A stretch of 28,068 nucleotides of DNA from contig CAJNAR010000091.1 in assembly GCA_905220665.1 (NCBI GenBank), positions 1 through 28,068 of the forward strand, written 5' to 3'. The notes below the pieces were generated by a model. The model was given only the letters and a program-made list of their open reading frames with translations. It had not been told where the DNA came from and did not search any database. This DNA comes from Albugo candida. Taxonomy: Eukaryota; Oomycota; Peronosporomycetes; Albuginales; Albuginaceae. This document shows, piece after piece, positions 16,688 to 26,676 of the stretch. Made by a program: the position numbers and the translations under genes. How positions within the stretch are numbered: the first letter of the stretch is position 1; each line of letters opens with the position of its first letter.

Positions 16688-19160
16688 TCAACCTCATTTC
16701 ACCATCTTCTTTTGAGAGGTGAAGTGTTGCTTTCTCTTCAGGGAAAAAACTGAGATTGACTGAGAGCTCGCCGATATCGCCACAGAGAAGTCCTTGCCAT
16801 TTACCACCAAACCATTGCGACCAACACTTTATGCCCACGTCGGAGCGTAACAACAAGATAAGCACATTGATGGGGAGTAAACGACAATGGTGACCCGGAA
16901 TCCAGATCACTGGTCTATCGGTGAGATAGTGGATCCAGTGATCGTTTGTGTAAAATGTCGGGGCAGTAGACATAAATAACAATTCCAATAATGCGAGAGC
17001 TTTGGTCGCCCGAGTCAAACCGTGAACAGTGTCCGGCACTGACCTCCACCAAGGCATCACTTTCTCGAACAATACAGCTCTCTTGGAGGGAACTTTTCCA
17101 CCAACGTGGCGATTCCATCGCGTCGTAAATGTGACATCTTCGCCGAGATTGTGCGCTGCAAAAACGCGATTGATGAGAAGTAGATGTGCTACTTCGTCCA
17201 ACGCAGGATCATTCGACTCCATGCATGAAATAAGCACCCCATGCATGGTGATGGGATGATCTAATGCTGCCCGGATGATTTGGTCCGGGTTAGTACAAAA
17301 TTGTACCAGCCTACGCACATGTGGGATGCACGCATCGGCTTGGACCAGCTTGTCCGGTCGAAGCTGGTGGAGTGCATTTTTGGAATCCATTTCCATGAGC
17401 TCTCCGATTTCACCAATTCGAGTTGGTCGCTCTGCTTTTTCCACCGTTGTATGACGCTTCTTATAAAAGTGTGCCGCCTCTTTCGAAGTGGCTACCTCTT
17501 TTGGCATCCGTGCTTTCACGGGAATAATTTGAATGCGATTGCCATGCGCCGGATTGGCAACCGCTTGAACTTCTTCGACATCCACCTCCATGGTTGCGAG
17601 CACAGCAAAGTAATTGCTTGTCGCCAACGTTGGGAGCGCACGAGGTGGTGCATTGGAAACCATTTGGTCGAACGGCTCAGTTCGATTACGCTTTCCTCGC
17701 GTCCATGCCAACTGCATGTATGTGTCACCATCCTTCTCCACCCGTGGATGGGAAGATGATTGACTTTTTAAATGTAGGATGGGGGGAGTGGTCTGTGATA
17801 AGTCTGGTGACCCTGGTGGTGAGATAGAGGGAGGACTGTTGAGCTCCAACGAAATTTGGTCGGAATTTTTGCGCTCCGGTCGCCTCGTCTCCAATTCCTG
17901 AATTTGAATTGGCTTCTCCACCTTTTTTGGGACCACCACGACTGCCGTTGGCGCGGTTGTTTGTTTTTGTTTTTCTTGTTGCGATTTTGCTTGCTTTTGA
18001 TTCTGAGGCTGAGTGTGAGTTGTGTTTGGTTGTTTTGTGTTGTTCTTTTTGTTTTCCTTTGGTTGTTGCCGTGTTCCCGTGTATATTGCAGCACCCAAAT
18101 CCAAGCAGTAAGGACCACGTTGACCAAAACGTGGTCGTTCCGTTGGAATAGGAGCATTCTTACCCCGTACTGGGTAGAGCTGTTTGTCGTAAGCGATTTG
18201 TTCAATCACTTTACCAACTCTAACCAGTTGTTGGGGACACGTTGAGCAGCCAAAGTAGACTCTCCAAGTCGACATTACCACCTCTTTGGTTGGAACCGTC
18301 TCGCGAAAGGTGTCATATACCACTTGACACCCGAGTTGGTGAAGAGCACGGAGAATGTTGTTCCGTTCTTCCTCCACGCCTACGCCGAAAACATCGAGGT
18401 AGTACTTTGTTTCAAGAGTATCAAACTCCCGAAAAAAGTACTTCTCCCCAAGGATAGTCACCGGCTGACACTCCAACTGTTGGCAGGCATCCGCTGTGGT
18501 GACCATCACTCTGATGTTTCCCCCAGGCATTTTGGACACCTGAGCGATTGACCGGCTCTCCAGGAGGCTTTCAAAAACCGGATTACCGTGGTCTCGCATC
18601 AGGGATGTTAGTATTTTTCCATTTGGAGTACGGGTCAAGGACTGGCCCGTCTCCAAGACCATCGGGAAGGTTGCTTTCCGGATTTGGAAAGGTCTTGCTG
18701 CTTCCAATTTAGCAGACAGAACCGACCAATCCGGGTGCTCCCCATCAGCATATAGCTGCAATATAGCCTCGATATCCGAGGCTTTCGGCTTTGCGAGCTC
18801 CACGCGAAATTTCGCCCGAGCTCTAGCCTGGTCCTTACGCAAGGACTCCTGTGACCTGATCAGGTCAGCCAAAGTGGGACTTTTAGTGTCGTCCACAATT
18901 GCAGTTGCCTTTGGGTCATCCTGTGACGGGGCAACGACAGTACCGCTTGTACCACCGGTACCACATCCTACACCGGTAGTACCGGTATTACCCTTTACCG
19001 TCACACAGGGGGTGGGGGTACTTTCCACGTCATCACATAGGGGTGATGACTCATCAACAACCATGCAATCACCCAAAACAGGGTGACTCATGAGGGTTGC
19101 CACGTCACTACAAGTGGACGCTAGCACCCTTGGTTGTGTCGATATGTCGACTTGGACCAT
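16659..19160 (-). CDS. LINE ORF1 protein, intact (type B, copy 3)
   Basis: 833 codons with no interruption; this is the reference for the broken copies. Residues 1-122 are Ser/Thr/Gly-rich and nearly identical to type A. An RRM-like region lies at about 235-310 (KYYLDVFGVG at 252-261, STWRVYF at 297-303). Then come RGPYCLDL near 348-355, a basic Gln/Lys/Asn/Thr-rich linker (about 360-400), a Pro/Ser-rich stretch and an unrecognised C-terminal domain (about 530-833). The likely role is RNA binding and RNP assembly on the element transcript. From about residue 122 to the end the nucleotide sequence differs from type A at many silent sites, with conservative protein changes. The stop TAA overlaps the start of ORF2. 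Confidence 0.9.
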   Translation of the reverse strand: MVQVDISTQPRVLASTCSDVATLMSHPVLGDCMVVDESSPLCDDVESTPTPCVTVKGNTGTTGVGCGTGGTSGTVVAPSQDDPKATAIVDDTKSPTLADLIRSQESLRKDQARARAKFRVELAKPKASDIEAILQLYADGEHPDWSVLSAKLEAARPFQIRKATFPMVLETGQSLTRTPNGKILTSLMRDHGNPVFESLLESRSIAQVSKMPGGNIRVMVTTADACQQLECQPVTILGEKYFFREFDTLETKYYLDVFGVGVEEERNNILRALHQLGCQVVYDTFRETVPTKEVVMSTWRVYFGCSTCPQQLVRVGKVIEQIAYDKQLYPVRGKNAPIPTERPRFGQRGPYCLDLGAAIYTGTRQQPKENKKNNTKQPNTTHTQPQNQKQAKSQQEKQKQTTAPTAVVVVPKKVEKPIQIQELETRRPERKNSDQISLELNSPPSISPPGSPDLSQTTPPILHLKSQSSSHPRVEKDGDTYMQLAWTRGKRNRTEPFDQMVSNAPPRALPTLATSNYFAVLATMEVDVEEVQAVANPAHGNRIQIIPVKARMPKEVATSKEAAHFYKKRHTTVEKAERPTRIGEIGELMEMDSKNALHQLRPDKLVQADACIPHVRRLVQFCTNPDQIIRAALDHPITMHGVLISCMESNDPALDEVAHLLLINRVFAAHNLGEDVTFTTRWNRHVGGKVPSKRAVLFEKVMPWWRSVPDTVHGLTRATKALALLELLFMSTAPTFYTNDHWIHYLTDRPVIWIPGHHCRLLPINVLILLLRSDVGIKCWSQWFGGKWQGLLCGDIGELSVNLSFFPEEKATLHLSKEDGEMRLIAGPLQREC
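18796..18897 (-). other. Invariant palindromic block in ORF1 (copy 3, type B)
   Basis: Identical to the type A block; the 16-bp palindrome lies at 18852-18867. Divergence from type A starts at the two bases just left of it. Confidence 0.65.
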
Positions 19161-19253
19161 TGTTTTCGAGAGGAAGGAGTTGAAAAAGGTTGTTTTTTCG
19201 AATGGTTTTACTAAATTGGCGGGTTACTTAGTAGCCGGCAAATTGAGAAGTGG

Positions 19254-19271
19254 GGGGATGTAGCTCAGTTG
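19254..19271 (+). other. tRNA-Ala-like 5' fragment, copy 4/3 junction
   Basis: The 18 nt are unchanged even though the flanking 3' UTR here is the most diverged of the array. One extra G replaces T just upstream (GGGGGG run). Confidence 0.6.
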
Positions 19272-19488
19272 AAGGTGTCTATATTGCTAGAATTAGACTA
19301 AACTAACTTCTCTAGTTGCCTAGGCTATCCTAAATAACATATATACATATAAAAAACATTTCGTGAAATACCTGTGAGAGATGATAATATGTCTAGTCCT
19401 GCAGTGCGGTAGCGCTCACCACTACAGTACGAGAGTGTATCCATCGTGTAACGGATAGATGTTGAAAGTTGTAAAAAATTGTGAAAAA

Positions 19489-19544
19489 ATGGTCCAAAAC
19501 TACCGTGTGTTGTAAAATGGTCCAAAAGTACTGTGCACATTGGT
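19489..19544. repeat. 28-bp tandem duplication in copy 4 3' UTR
   Basis: Two imperfect 28-bp repeats, each starting ATGGTCCAAAA, at 19489-19516 and 19517-19544. Other copies have one. It explains most of the longer period between copies 3 and 4. Confidence 0.7.
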
Positions 19545-19583
19545 GTGCGCCACACTAGGCTGAACAACGCCGTCCAACTAGGA

Positions 19584-22500
19584 CTAGGACCCGAGTTGCA
19601 CTTGCCGTTCCACTCGCCTGTGCCGGACCCGCAGCAATGATCTTCGACTGCTGAAAAATCCACCAAATGATCCCTGCGTTGCGAGTTGATCCAGTACCTT
19701 TGCAAGCTGAATGCGTTCCTCTTGGTCGTAACACTGTCTTCGAAAGTACCGAACGTGCGCACTAAACGTGGTGTAAATGACGGAAAGTGCTGGAACTGTC
19801 GGAGTTGCTGATCGTTGATCGAACAAACGACGATTCCGATCGGTCCAGACGAAGTGCAGTGTCACCGCTTGCAATGCAAGCCATAAATCTGAGATAATGT
19901 CGACATAGTCTTTCCAATCCGACCGTAGTGTTGGTACGATTGCACATGCAATATGCGTCCAACGTGGTCTCGAGGAGAATAACTGATCCCAACTAGGGAG
20001 TAACTCCCTCCATAACTGTGCCGTGTGATCGCACTCTAGAAAGAGATGTTGATCGGATTCCACTGCCCCACACGAAGGCTGCGTGCACAAGATAATGTCG
20101 GGCTGAATATTTGTTAAGAACCAGAAACGAGATCGAACTGGCAACATTCGAAAGGCGATACGAAACTGTAAATCCTCGAAAATTGGTAATACACGTTTTC
20201 GAAGATGCCGTGATGTAGCCATAAAAGTTCGAACTCGTTCTGAATCCAGTGCGTCCGATCTCTCCCGTGATGACCAATGTGTCGACATCGGATGACTCTT
20301 GGTTGGTTCGGGAGGTTTCCAGACGATTCGTGAGAGTTGTGAGCGTGGAATAGATGGAAAATAATGTTTCCTTTCCTTGCTTGTTTACTCCCACATAAAA
20401 TGATCTGCCACTTGTGGTTGGTATAATCCAAGTGATGAGACCAATCGTCTAGTGGATACGCTGGAGAATCTGAGTGACTTCATTGTAAAGTCGACTCAGC
20501 AACTTTTCTTCAGCCATATCCGATGTGTTTAGCTCTTCGTCGTTGTAATAGTTGGCGACGAAATCTTCCTTCGTTGGCCATGTGTCGCTTTCACGAAAAA
20601 AGTCTTGCAAACTTCGAACGTCGAAAAGTGTAGCAAACGTTTTTCGAAATGTTCGATGTGGTTCATCCACCATGCCAAGATTGTACCAAACGTTCTGCGT
20701 ACTCGGATGACGAGTAGCAGCTTCGTAATGTAATTTTTGGTCCCAGTGGAACCACATCGGCTGTTCCATGTAGTACTGACGGCGTTGTGAAACATTTAAA
20801 TCTGATATTGAAATGCTCCACTCCATCTGATGCCACATTTTAATGCTTGTTTCCACCATGACGATATGCTCTCCCATTGAACCATTTTCCCATGTCGATT
20901 TGGTGCGATGGTGAATATATCCATCGGCTTGTGTGGTCCAAAGGAAGGTTGGATAAGTTGGAATAATTCCGTCGAAGCAGTTGTCCAATTCGCAGGAATA
21001 ATTGTTGACGCATCGGATGCGAACTGCTGAAGGAATTTAATACGTTGTAGCTTTAGTCGTCCCACCAAAAAAGGAACTTGTAGTCCACCATCTTGTCGGC
21101 GAAGATATATAAACTCTTTGCTGAGTAGGTGAACATGTTTTGAATCTTTTTTGTGTTTCCGACCAAGCACAAATCGATTTAACATCGATTGCCACTGTCG
21201 AATGGTCGCTGCTGGTATGTCTACGTGCATCGTGTAATGCCACAAACGTGATAAAATCATCGTCTGCGCAACCAGTAGTCGACCACGAACAGTTCGTGCT
21301 CGTCGAAACCATACACCAAACCCATCGTAAAAACGCTTGTCGAGAGTTGAAATAACCATCGAATGAGTTGGTTTCTGGCCGAACGGAATACCCAAATACT
21401 TGACCGAATCCTCCGGACCCATTATGGTCAAATTGGGAATACGTGGACACGGCTTGGTCCGATTCAACGAGAGCAAGGATGATTTACTCAAGTTGAGTTT
21501 CGCACCCGATCCATCGCAATAGACTTGGACGAGTTCGAGTTGCGTCAAAACACCATTTGGTGTCTCTGAAAGCAATGTCGAATCGTCCGCAAAAAATAAT
21601 CCAGTTGCGACAGTCGTGCCATTAATCCAAATTCCATGTTCTTCATGTTGTCGAAGTAAATTTCCCAAAGGTTCGATCGTCATCAGAAAAAGTAATGCTG
21701 AGAGAGGATCACCTTGTTTCACTCCACGTTGTGGTGTAATGGACGGTGTGATATTTCCATTAATCATCAACTGCGCCTTTGTGTTATTGTACAAAAGACG
21801 AACCCAGTCGATAAAACTTTTTCCAACGCCCATCTTTTCCAAAACGCGAAACATGTACGTCCAATTGACTCGATCATAAGCTTTCTCAAAGTCGAGAAAA
21901 GTCGCATAAGCTTCCTCCCCACGATGAGTGACCAAGTCTTGGATGTCGGTGAGATGTCGAATATGATGATGCATTGACCTTCCTCGCACAAATGCTTTTT
22001 GATCTTGATGGATCAATTTTGGCAAAAAACGTTGCAATCGATACGCCAGCACTTTTGAAAGTACTTTCACATCGACGCAAAGTAGTGCGATCGGTCGATA
22101 GTTGCCAGGATCACCTCGTGATCCTTTTTGTATAAAAGTGTGATTGCTGAGTGACGTTGTGATCGAAGTAAAATTCCTCTTTCCAGCTGATATTCGAACA
22201 CGATCTTCAGACACTCGCCGAACGTTTCCGGATCAAGCTGATAAATGCAGCTGGTAGTCCATCCATACCTGGAGAAGAACTACTCCGCATGTGCTTGATC
22301 GCTTCCGCCATCTCGGTCGTACTTAACCGAGTTGAGAGACGTTCTTGCTCTGCTGAGGCAAGTGAAACTTGAATCGAATCGAGTAACTTTTTTTGCTTTC
22401 TTTCACTTGGAACATGTGAGTCAGTCTCAGAGCTATAAACAGAGCCCATGACGCCACCCCAATGATGTCTGAATTCGTCAATAATCTCCCTCGGGTTCGA

Positions 22501-23780
22501 TGTCACGGTACCACATTTTTTGGTAACATTTTCGATCGGCACGCGACGACAAGAACTATCAGGAGGGCGAAAAAAATGCTTTGAAGAGTTCTCCATATGC
22601 TTCACGTGATGGTCGAAGCTTTCATCTTGGTTGTATTTCGCGTTGTTTTCGACTGAAATTCGAAATTGTTGGAGACTCGATTCGTAAAAATACCGTGACT
22701 CATTGGTGTCTTGGATGCGATAGCGAGCTGCCGCGACTTCCAAAACACGCTGGCTAGACTCAACATCACGTCGGCTATCTTTTGCAACCTTTTTTTCAAT
22801 GGTTTGAAGCTGTTTCTTGATTTTCGTCTTCCAACTTTCCCACATTTTACCGGGATTCGAAGTTGTCCGTAACTGTTCGAGCACCAAATTCGCTTCCAAT
22901 TTGATTGCTTCGACAACTTTAGGATATTCAAATAATCGTAATGAACATTTCCAATATCCTCGTCCCGGAGATTGAGTTGGATTTGCAAAAGTTACTTTTT
23001 GTGCCAGATGATCTCCCGCATGTCGTGGACGAAAATACTCAGAGGTTTTGTATACCATATTGAATAGCTCTTCCGACATGCAGATATAATCTAATCGATT
23101 CTTGCGCGGTAATGGTCCTGTAAATACTTTTTCAGTCGGATGTTGGATTCGCCAAGCGTCTACCACACCCAACTGTGAAAGCCATTCCAAACACGCTAAT
23201 CGACTTGGTTCGTGTCGAATTGTTCCACTCGAAGCATCGATAGCTGAATCGAGTGGCGTGTTGAAATCACCAAATACGATATGTGTTGCGGTCGATTCGA
23301 AAGTGTTGGAAAGCAATAAATCATAAAAACCACTCGTTCCTCGGCCTTGACCGGTGCATATATATTGTGAATATACACCGGTGCATCGTGAATGAGAAGA
23401 CGCAAAACCAAATAACGATTTCGAATGCTTCGTTCGGTAAGTTCTTCAGCTGTTGAGTAACCGGGAAAGTCCGAACGAAGAATTGTCATGACGCCGCCAC
23501 TGCGGTTTTGAGTCGGATGTAGAAATGCACTGTTGTGATCATTGACAAACATTTTGTGCTGCATTTTTGAGGATAATAAAAACTGAAATGAGTCCAGTTG
23601 GTTGTGATCGTGAAACTTGGTTTCTTGAACACAACAAATGGAGTGTTGTGATAGGATGTGGTCGATAAAAAGATGACCATTTTTATGAATTCCATTAACA
23701 TTCACCGTGAGTGCTGAGATATTGTTCCACGTTGGAATAATCGAGGAGCCCTTAGCATTCACGCTGAAGTGGACCGGCAA
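19584..23780 (-). pseudogene. LINE ORF2, broken (copy 4)
   Basis: Endonuclease and RT motifs are all recognisable, including FADD, but the frame is interrupted. A 1-nt deletion near 23330 falls inside the endonuclease just after the YAP motif. Two deletions near 22243 and 22125 remove the frame in the RT fingers; a further deletion lies near 20841, a TAG at 20449-20451 and a 1-nt insertion near 20383. Open segments are 23780-23196, 23316-22207, 22214-20796, 20988-20449 and 20288-19584. The N-terminus matches copy 3, while several mid-ORF residues (SRYFYESSLQQFRIS) match copies 1 and 2, so this copy is a mosaic. Confidence 0.9.
23752..23780 (-). promoter_or_regulatory. ORF1/ORF2 overlap, +1 frame (copy 4)
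   Basis: It is preserved unchanged relative to copy 3 even though both ORFs of this copy are broken elsewhere. Confidence 0.55.
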
Positions 23781-25885
23781 TCAACCTCATTTCACCATCT
23801 TCTTTTGAGAGGTGAAGTGTTGCTTTCTCTTCAGGGAAAAAACTGAGATTGACTGAGAGCTCGCCGATATCGCCACAGAGAAGTCCTTGCCATTTACCAC
23901 CAAACCATTGCGACCAACATTTTATGCCCACGTCGGAGCGGAACAACAAGATAAGCACATTGATGGGGAGTAAACGACAATGGTGACCCGGAATCCAGAT
24001 CACTGGTCTATCGGTGAGATAGTGGATCCAGTGATCGTTTGTGTAAAATGTCGGGGCAGTAGACATAAATAACAATTCCAATAATGCGAGAGCTTTGGTC
24101 GCCCGAGTCAAACCGTGAACAGTGTCCGGCACTGACCTCCACCAAGGCATCACTTTCTCGAACAATACAGCTCTCTTGGAGGGAACTTTTCCACCAACGT
24201 GGCGATTCCATCGCGTCGTAAATGTGACATCTTCGCCGAGATTGTGCGCTGCAAAAACGCGATTGATGAGAAGTAGATGTGCTACTTCGTCCAACGCAGG
24301 ATCATTCGACTCCATGCATGAAATAAGCACCCCATGCATGGTGATGGGATGATCTAATGCTGCCCGGATGATTTGGTCCGGGTTAGTACAAAATTGTACC
24401 AGCCTACGCACATGTGGGATGCACGCATCGGCTTGGACCAGCTTGTCCGGTCGAAGCTGGTGGAGTGCATTTTTGGAATCCATTTCCATGAGCTCTCCGA
24501 TTTCACCAATTCGAGTTGGTCGCTCTGCTTTTTCCACCGTTGTATGACGCTTCTTATAAAAGTGTGCCGCCTCTTTCGAAGTGGCTACCTCTTTTGGCAT
24601 CCGTGCTTTCACGGGAATAATTTGAATGCGATTGCCATGCGCCGGATTGGCAACCGCTTGAACTTCTTCGACATCCACCTCCATGGTTGCGAGCACAGCA
24701 AAGTAATTGCTTGTCGCCAACGTTGGGAGCGCACGAGGTGGTGCATTGGAAACCATTTGGTCGAACGGCTCAGTTCGATTACGCTTTCCTCGCGTCCATG
24801 CCAACTGCATGTATGTGTCACCATCCTTCTCCACCCGTGGATGGGAAGATGATTGACTTTTTAAATGTAGGATGGGGGGAGTGGTCTGTGATAAGTCTGG
24901 TGACCCTGGTGGTGAGATAGAGGGAGGAGTATTAAGCTCCAACTAAATTTGGTCGGAATTTTTCGCTCCGGTCGCCTCGTCTCCAATTCCTGAATTTGAA
25001 TTGGCTTCTCCACCTTTTTTGGGACCACCACGACTGCCGTTGGCGCGGTTGTTTGTTTTTGTTTTTCTTGTTGCGATTTTGCTTGCTTTTGATTCTGAGG
25101 CTGAGTGTGAGTTGTGTTTGGTTGTTTTGTGTTGTTCTTTTTGTTTTCCTTTGGTTGTTGCCGTGTTCCCGTGTATATTGCAGCACCCAAATCCAAGCAG
25201 TAAGGACCACGTTGACCAAAACGTGGTCGTTCCGTTGGAATAGGAGCATTCTTACCCCGTACTGGGTAGAGCTGTTTGTCGTAAGCGATTTGTTCAATCA
25301 CTTTACCAACTCTAACCAGTTGTTGGGGACACGTTGAGCAGCCAAAGTAGACTCTCCAAGTCGACATTACCACCTCTTTGGTTGGAACCGTCTCGCGAAA
25401 GGTGTCATATACCACTTGACACCCGAGTTGGTGAAGAGCACGGAGAATGTTGTTCCGTTCTTCTCCACGCCTACGCCGAAACATCGAGGTAGTACTTTGT
25501 TTCAAGAGTATCAAACTCTCGAAAAAAATACTTTTCCCCAAGGATAGTCACCGGCTGACACTCCAACTGTTGGCAGGCATCCGCTGTGGTGACCATCACT
25601 CTGATGTTTCCCCCAGGCATTTTGGACACCTGAGCGATTGACCGGCTCTCCAGTAAACTTTCAAAGACCGGATTGCCGTGGTCTCGCATCAGAGAGGATA
25701 AAATTTTCCCATTCGGAGTACGGGTCAAGGACTGGCCCGTCTCCAAGACCATCGGGAAGGTTGCTTTCCGGATTTGGAAAGGTCTTGCTGCTTCCAATTT
25801 CGCAGACAAAACCGACCAATCCGGGTGCTCCCCATCAGCATATAGCTGCAGGATAGCCTCGATATCCGAGGCTTTCGGCTTTGCG

Positions 25886-25987
25886 AGCTCCACGCGAAAT
25901 TTCGCCCGAGCTCTAGCCTGGTCCTTACGCAAGGACTCCTGTGACCTGATCAGGTCAGCCAAAGTGGGACTTTTAGTGTCGTCCACA
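25886..25987 (-). other. Invariant palindromic block in ORF1 (copy 4, type B)
   Basis: Unchanged although the copy is decayed; the 16-bp palindrome lies at 25942-25957. Confidence 0.65.
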
Positions 25988-26250
25988 ATTGCAGTTGCCT
26001 TTGGGTCATCCTGTGACGGGGCAACGACAGTACCGCTTGTACCACCGGTACCACATCCTACACCGGTAGTACCGGTATTACCCTTTACCGTCACACAGGG
26101 GGTGGGGGTACTTTCCACGTCATCACATAGGGGTGATGACTCATCAACAACCATGCAATCACCCAAAACAGGGTGACTCATGAGGGTTGCCACGTCACTA
26201 CAAGTGGACGCTAGCACCCTTGGTTGTGTCGATATGTCGACTTGGACCAT

Positions 26251-26676
26251 TGTTTTCGAGAGGAAGGAGTTGAAAAAGGTTGTTTTTTCGAATGGTTTTA
26301 CTAAATTGGCGGGTTACTTAGTAGCCGGCAAATTGAGAAGTGGGGGGATGTAGCTCAGTTGAAGGTGTCTATATTACTAGAATTAGACTAACTGACTTCT
26401 CTAGTTGCCTAGGCTATCTTAAATAACATATATACATATAAAAACGTTTCGAGAATACCTGTGAGAGTTGATAATATGTCCCTCGTTGCTAGTTCTGCAG
26501 TGCGGTAGCGTTCACCACTACAGTACGAGAGTGTGTCCATCGTGTAACGGATAGATGTTGAAAGTTGTAAAGTTGTTAAGTGGTAAGTTTGTAAAGTTGT
26601 AAGAATGGTCCAAAAGTACCGTGGTTTGCAAATTGGTGTGCGCCACACTACGGTGAGCATGACCAGCCAACTAGGA
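26251..26676. other. Junction region copy 5 3' UTR / copy 4 5' UTR (426 bp)
   Basis: No gene. It combines the type B 5' UTR (AGTGGGGGG variant) with a 3' UTR of the kind seen in copies 2 and 3. This new combination is what is expected if the tRNA-like motif is the boundary between independently assorting units. Confidence 0.8.
26344..26361 (+). other. tRNA-Ala-like 5' fragment, copy 5/4 junction
   Basis: The same 18 nt at the fourth junction, with the G-run variant seen in copy 3. Confidence 0.6.

Larger units (their letters stand above)
12155..19253 (-). mobile_element. LINE copy 3, full length, both ORFs open
   Basis: This is the only unit in the window with uninterrupted ORF1 (19160-16659, 833 codons) and ORF2 (16687-12488, 1399 codons). 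Its ORF1 is type B from about residue 122 onward. The 3' two-thirds of its ORF2 is nearly identical to copy 2, whereas ORF1 is much more diverged. It is the best candidate for an autonomous, recently active element. Confidence 0.92.
19161..19583. other. Junction region copy 4 3' UTR / copy 3 5' UTR (423 bp)
   Basis: No gene. The most divergent junction. The 5' UTR part has AGTGG instead of AGTTG before the G run, a variant shared with copy 4. The 3' UTR part carries substitutions from the tRNA-like motif outward (for example TATTGCTAG for TATTACTAG), lacks the TTAAGTTG-type repeats and has a 28-bp duplication. The 5' UTR hairpin and the GTGTG/CACAC hairpin are kept. Variation starting just right of the tRNA-like motif places the element boundary close to it. 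Confidence 0.8.
23752..26250 (-). pseudogene. LINE ORF1, type B, broken (copy 4)
   Basis: This is the copy 4 counterpart of intact copy 3 ORF1 and very close to it in sequence. The first frame runs 26250-25471 (259 codons, to YYLDV in the RRM-like region). Two 1-nt deletions near 25481 and 25463 move reading to the frame 25541-24861. A third deletion near 24963 returns the original frame, but a TAG at 24943-24945 (Ser codon TCG in copy 3) stops it. The remaining open part, 24942-23752, holds the complete C-terminal domain. The protein cannot be made as one chain. Confidence 0.88.
19254..26343 (-). mobile_element. LINE copy 4, full length, decayed
   Basis: This unit keeps the full layout but both ORFs are broken. 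ORF1 has three 1-nt deletions (near 25463, 25481 and 24963) and a TAG at 24943-24945. ORF2 has 1-nt deletions near 23330, 22243, 22125 and 20841, a TAG at 20449-20451 and a 1-nt insertion near 20383. Its 3' UTR is the most divergent in the array and contains a 28-bp duplication. Confidence 0.9.
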
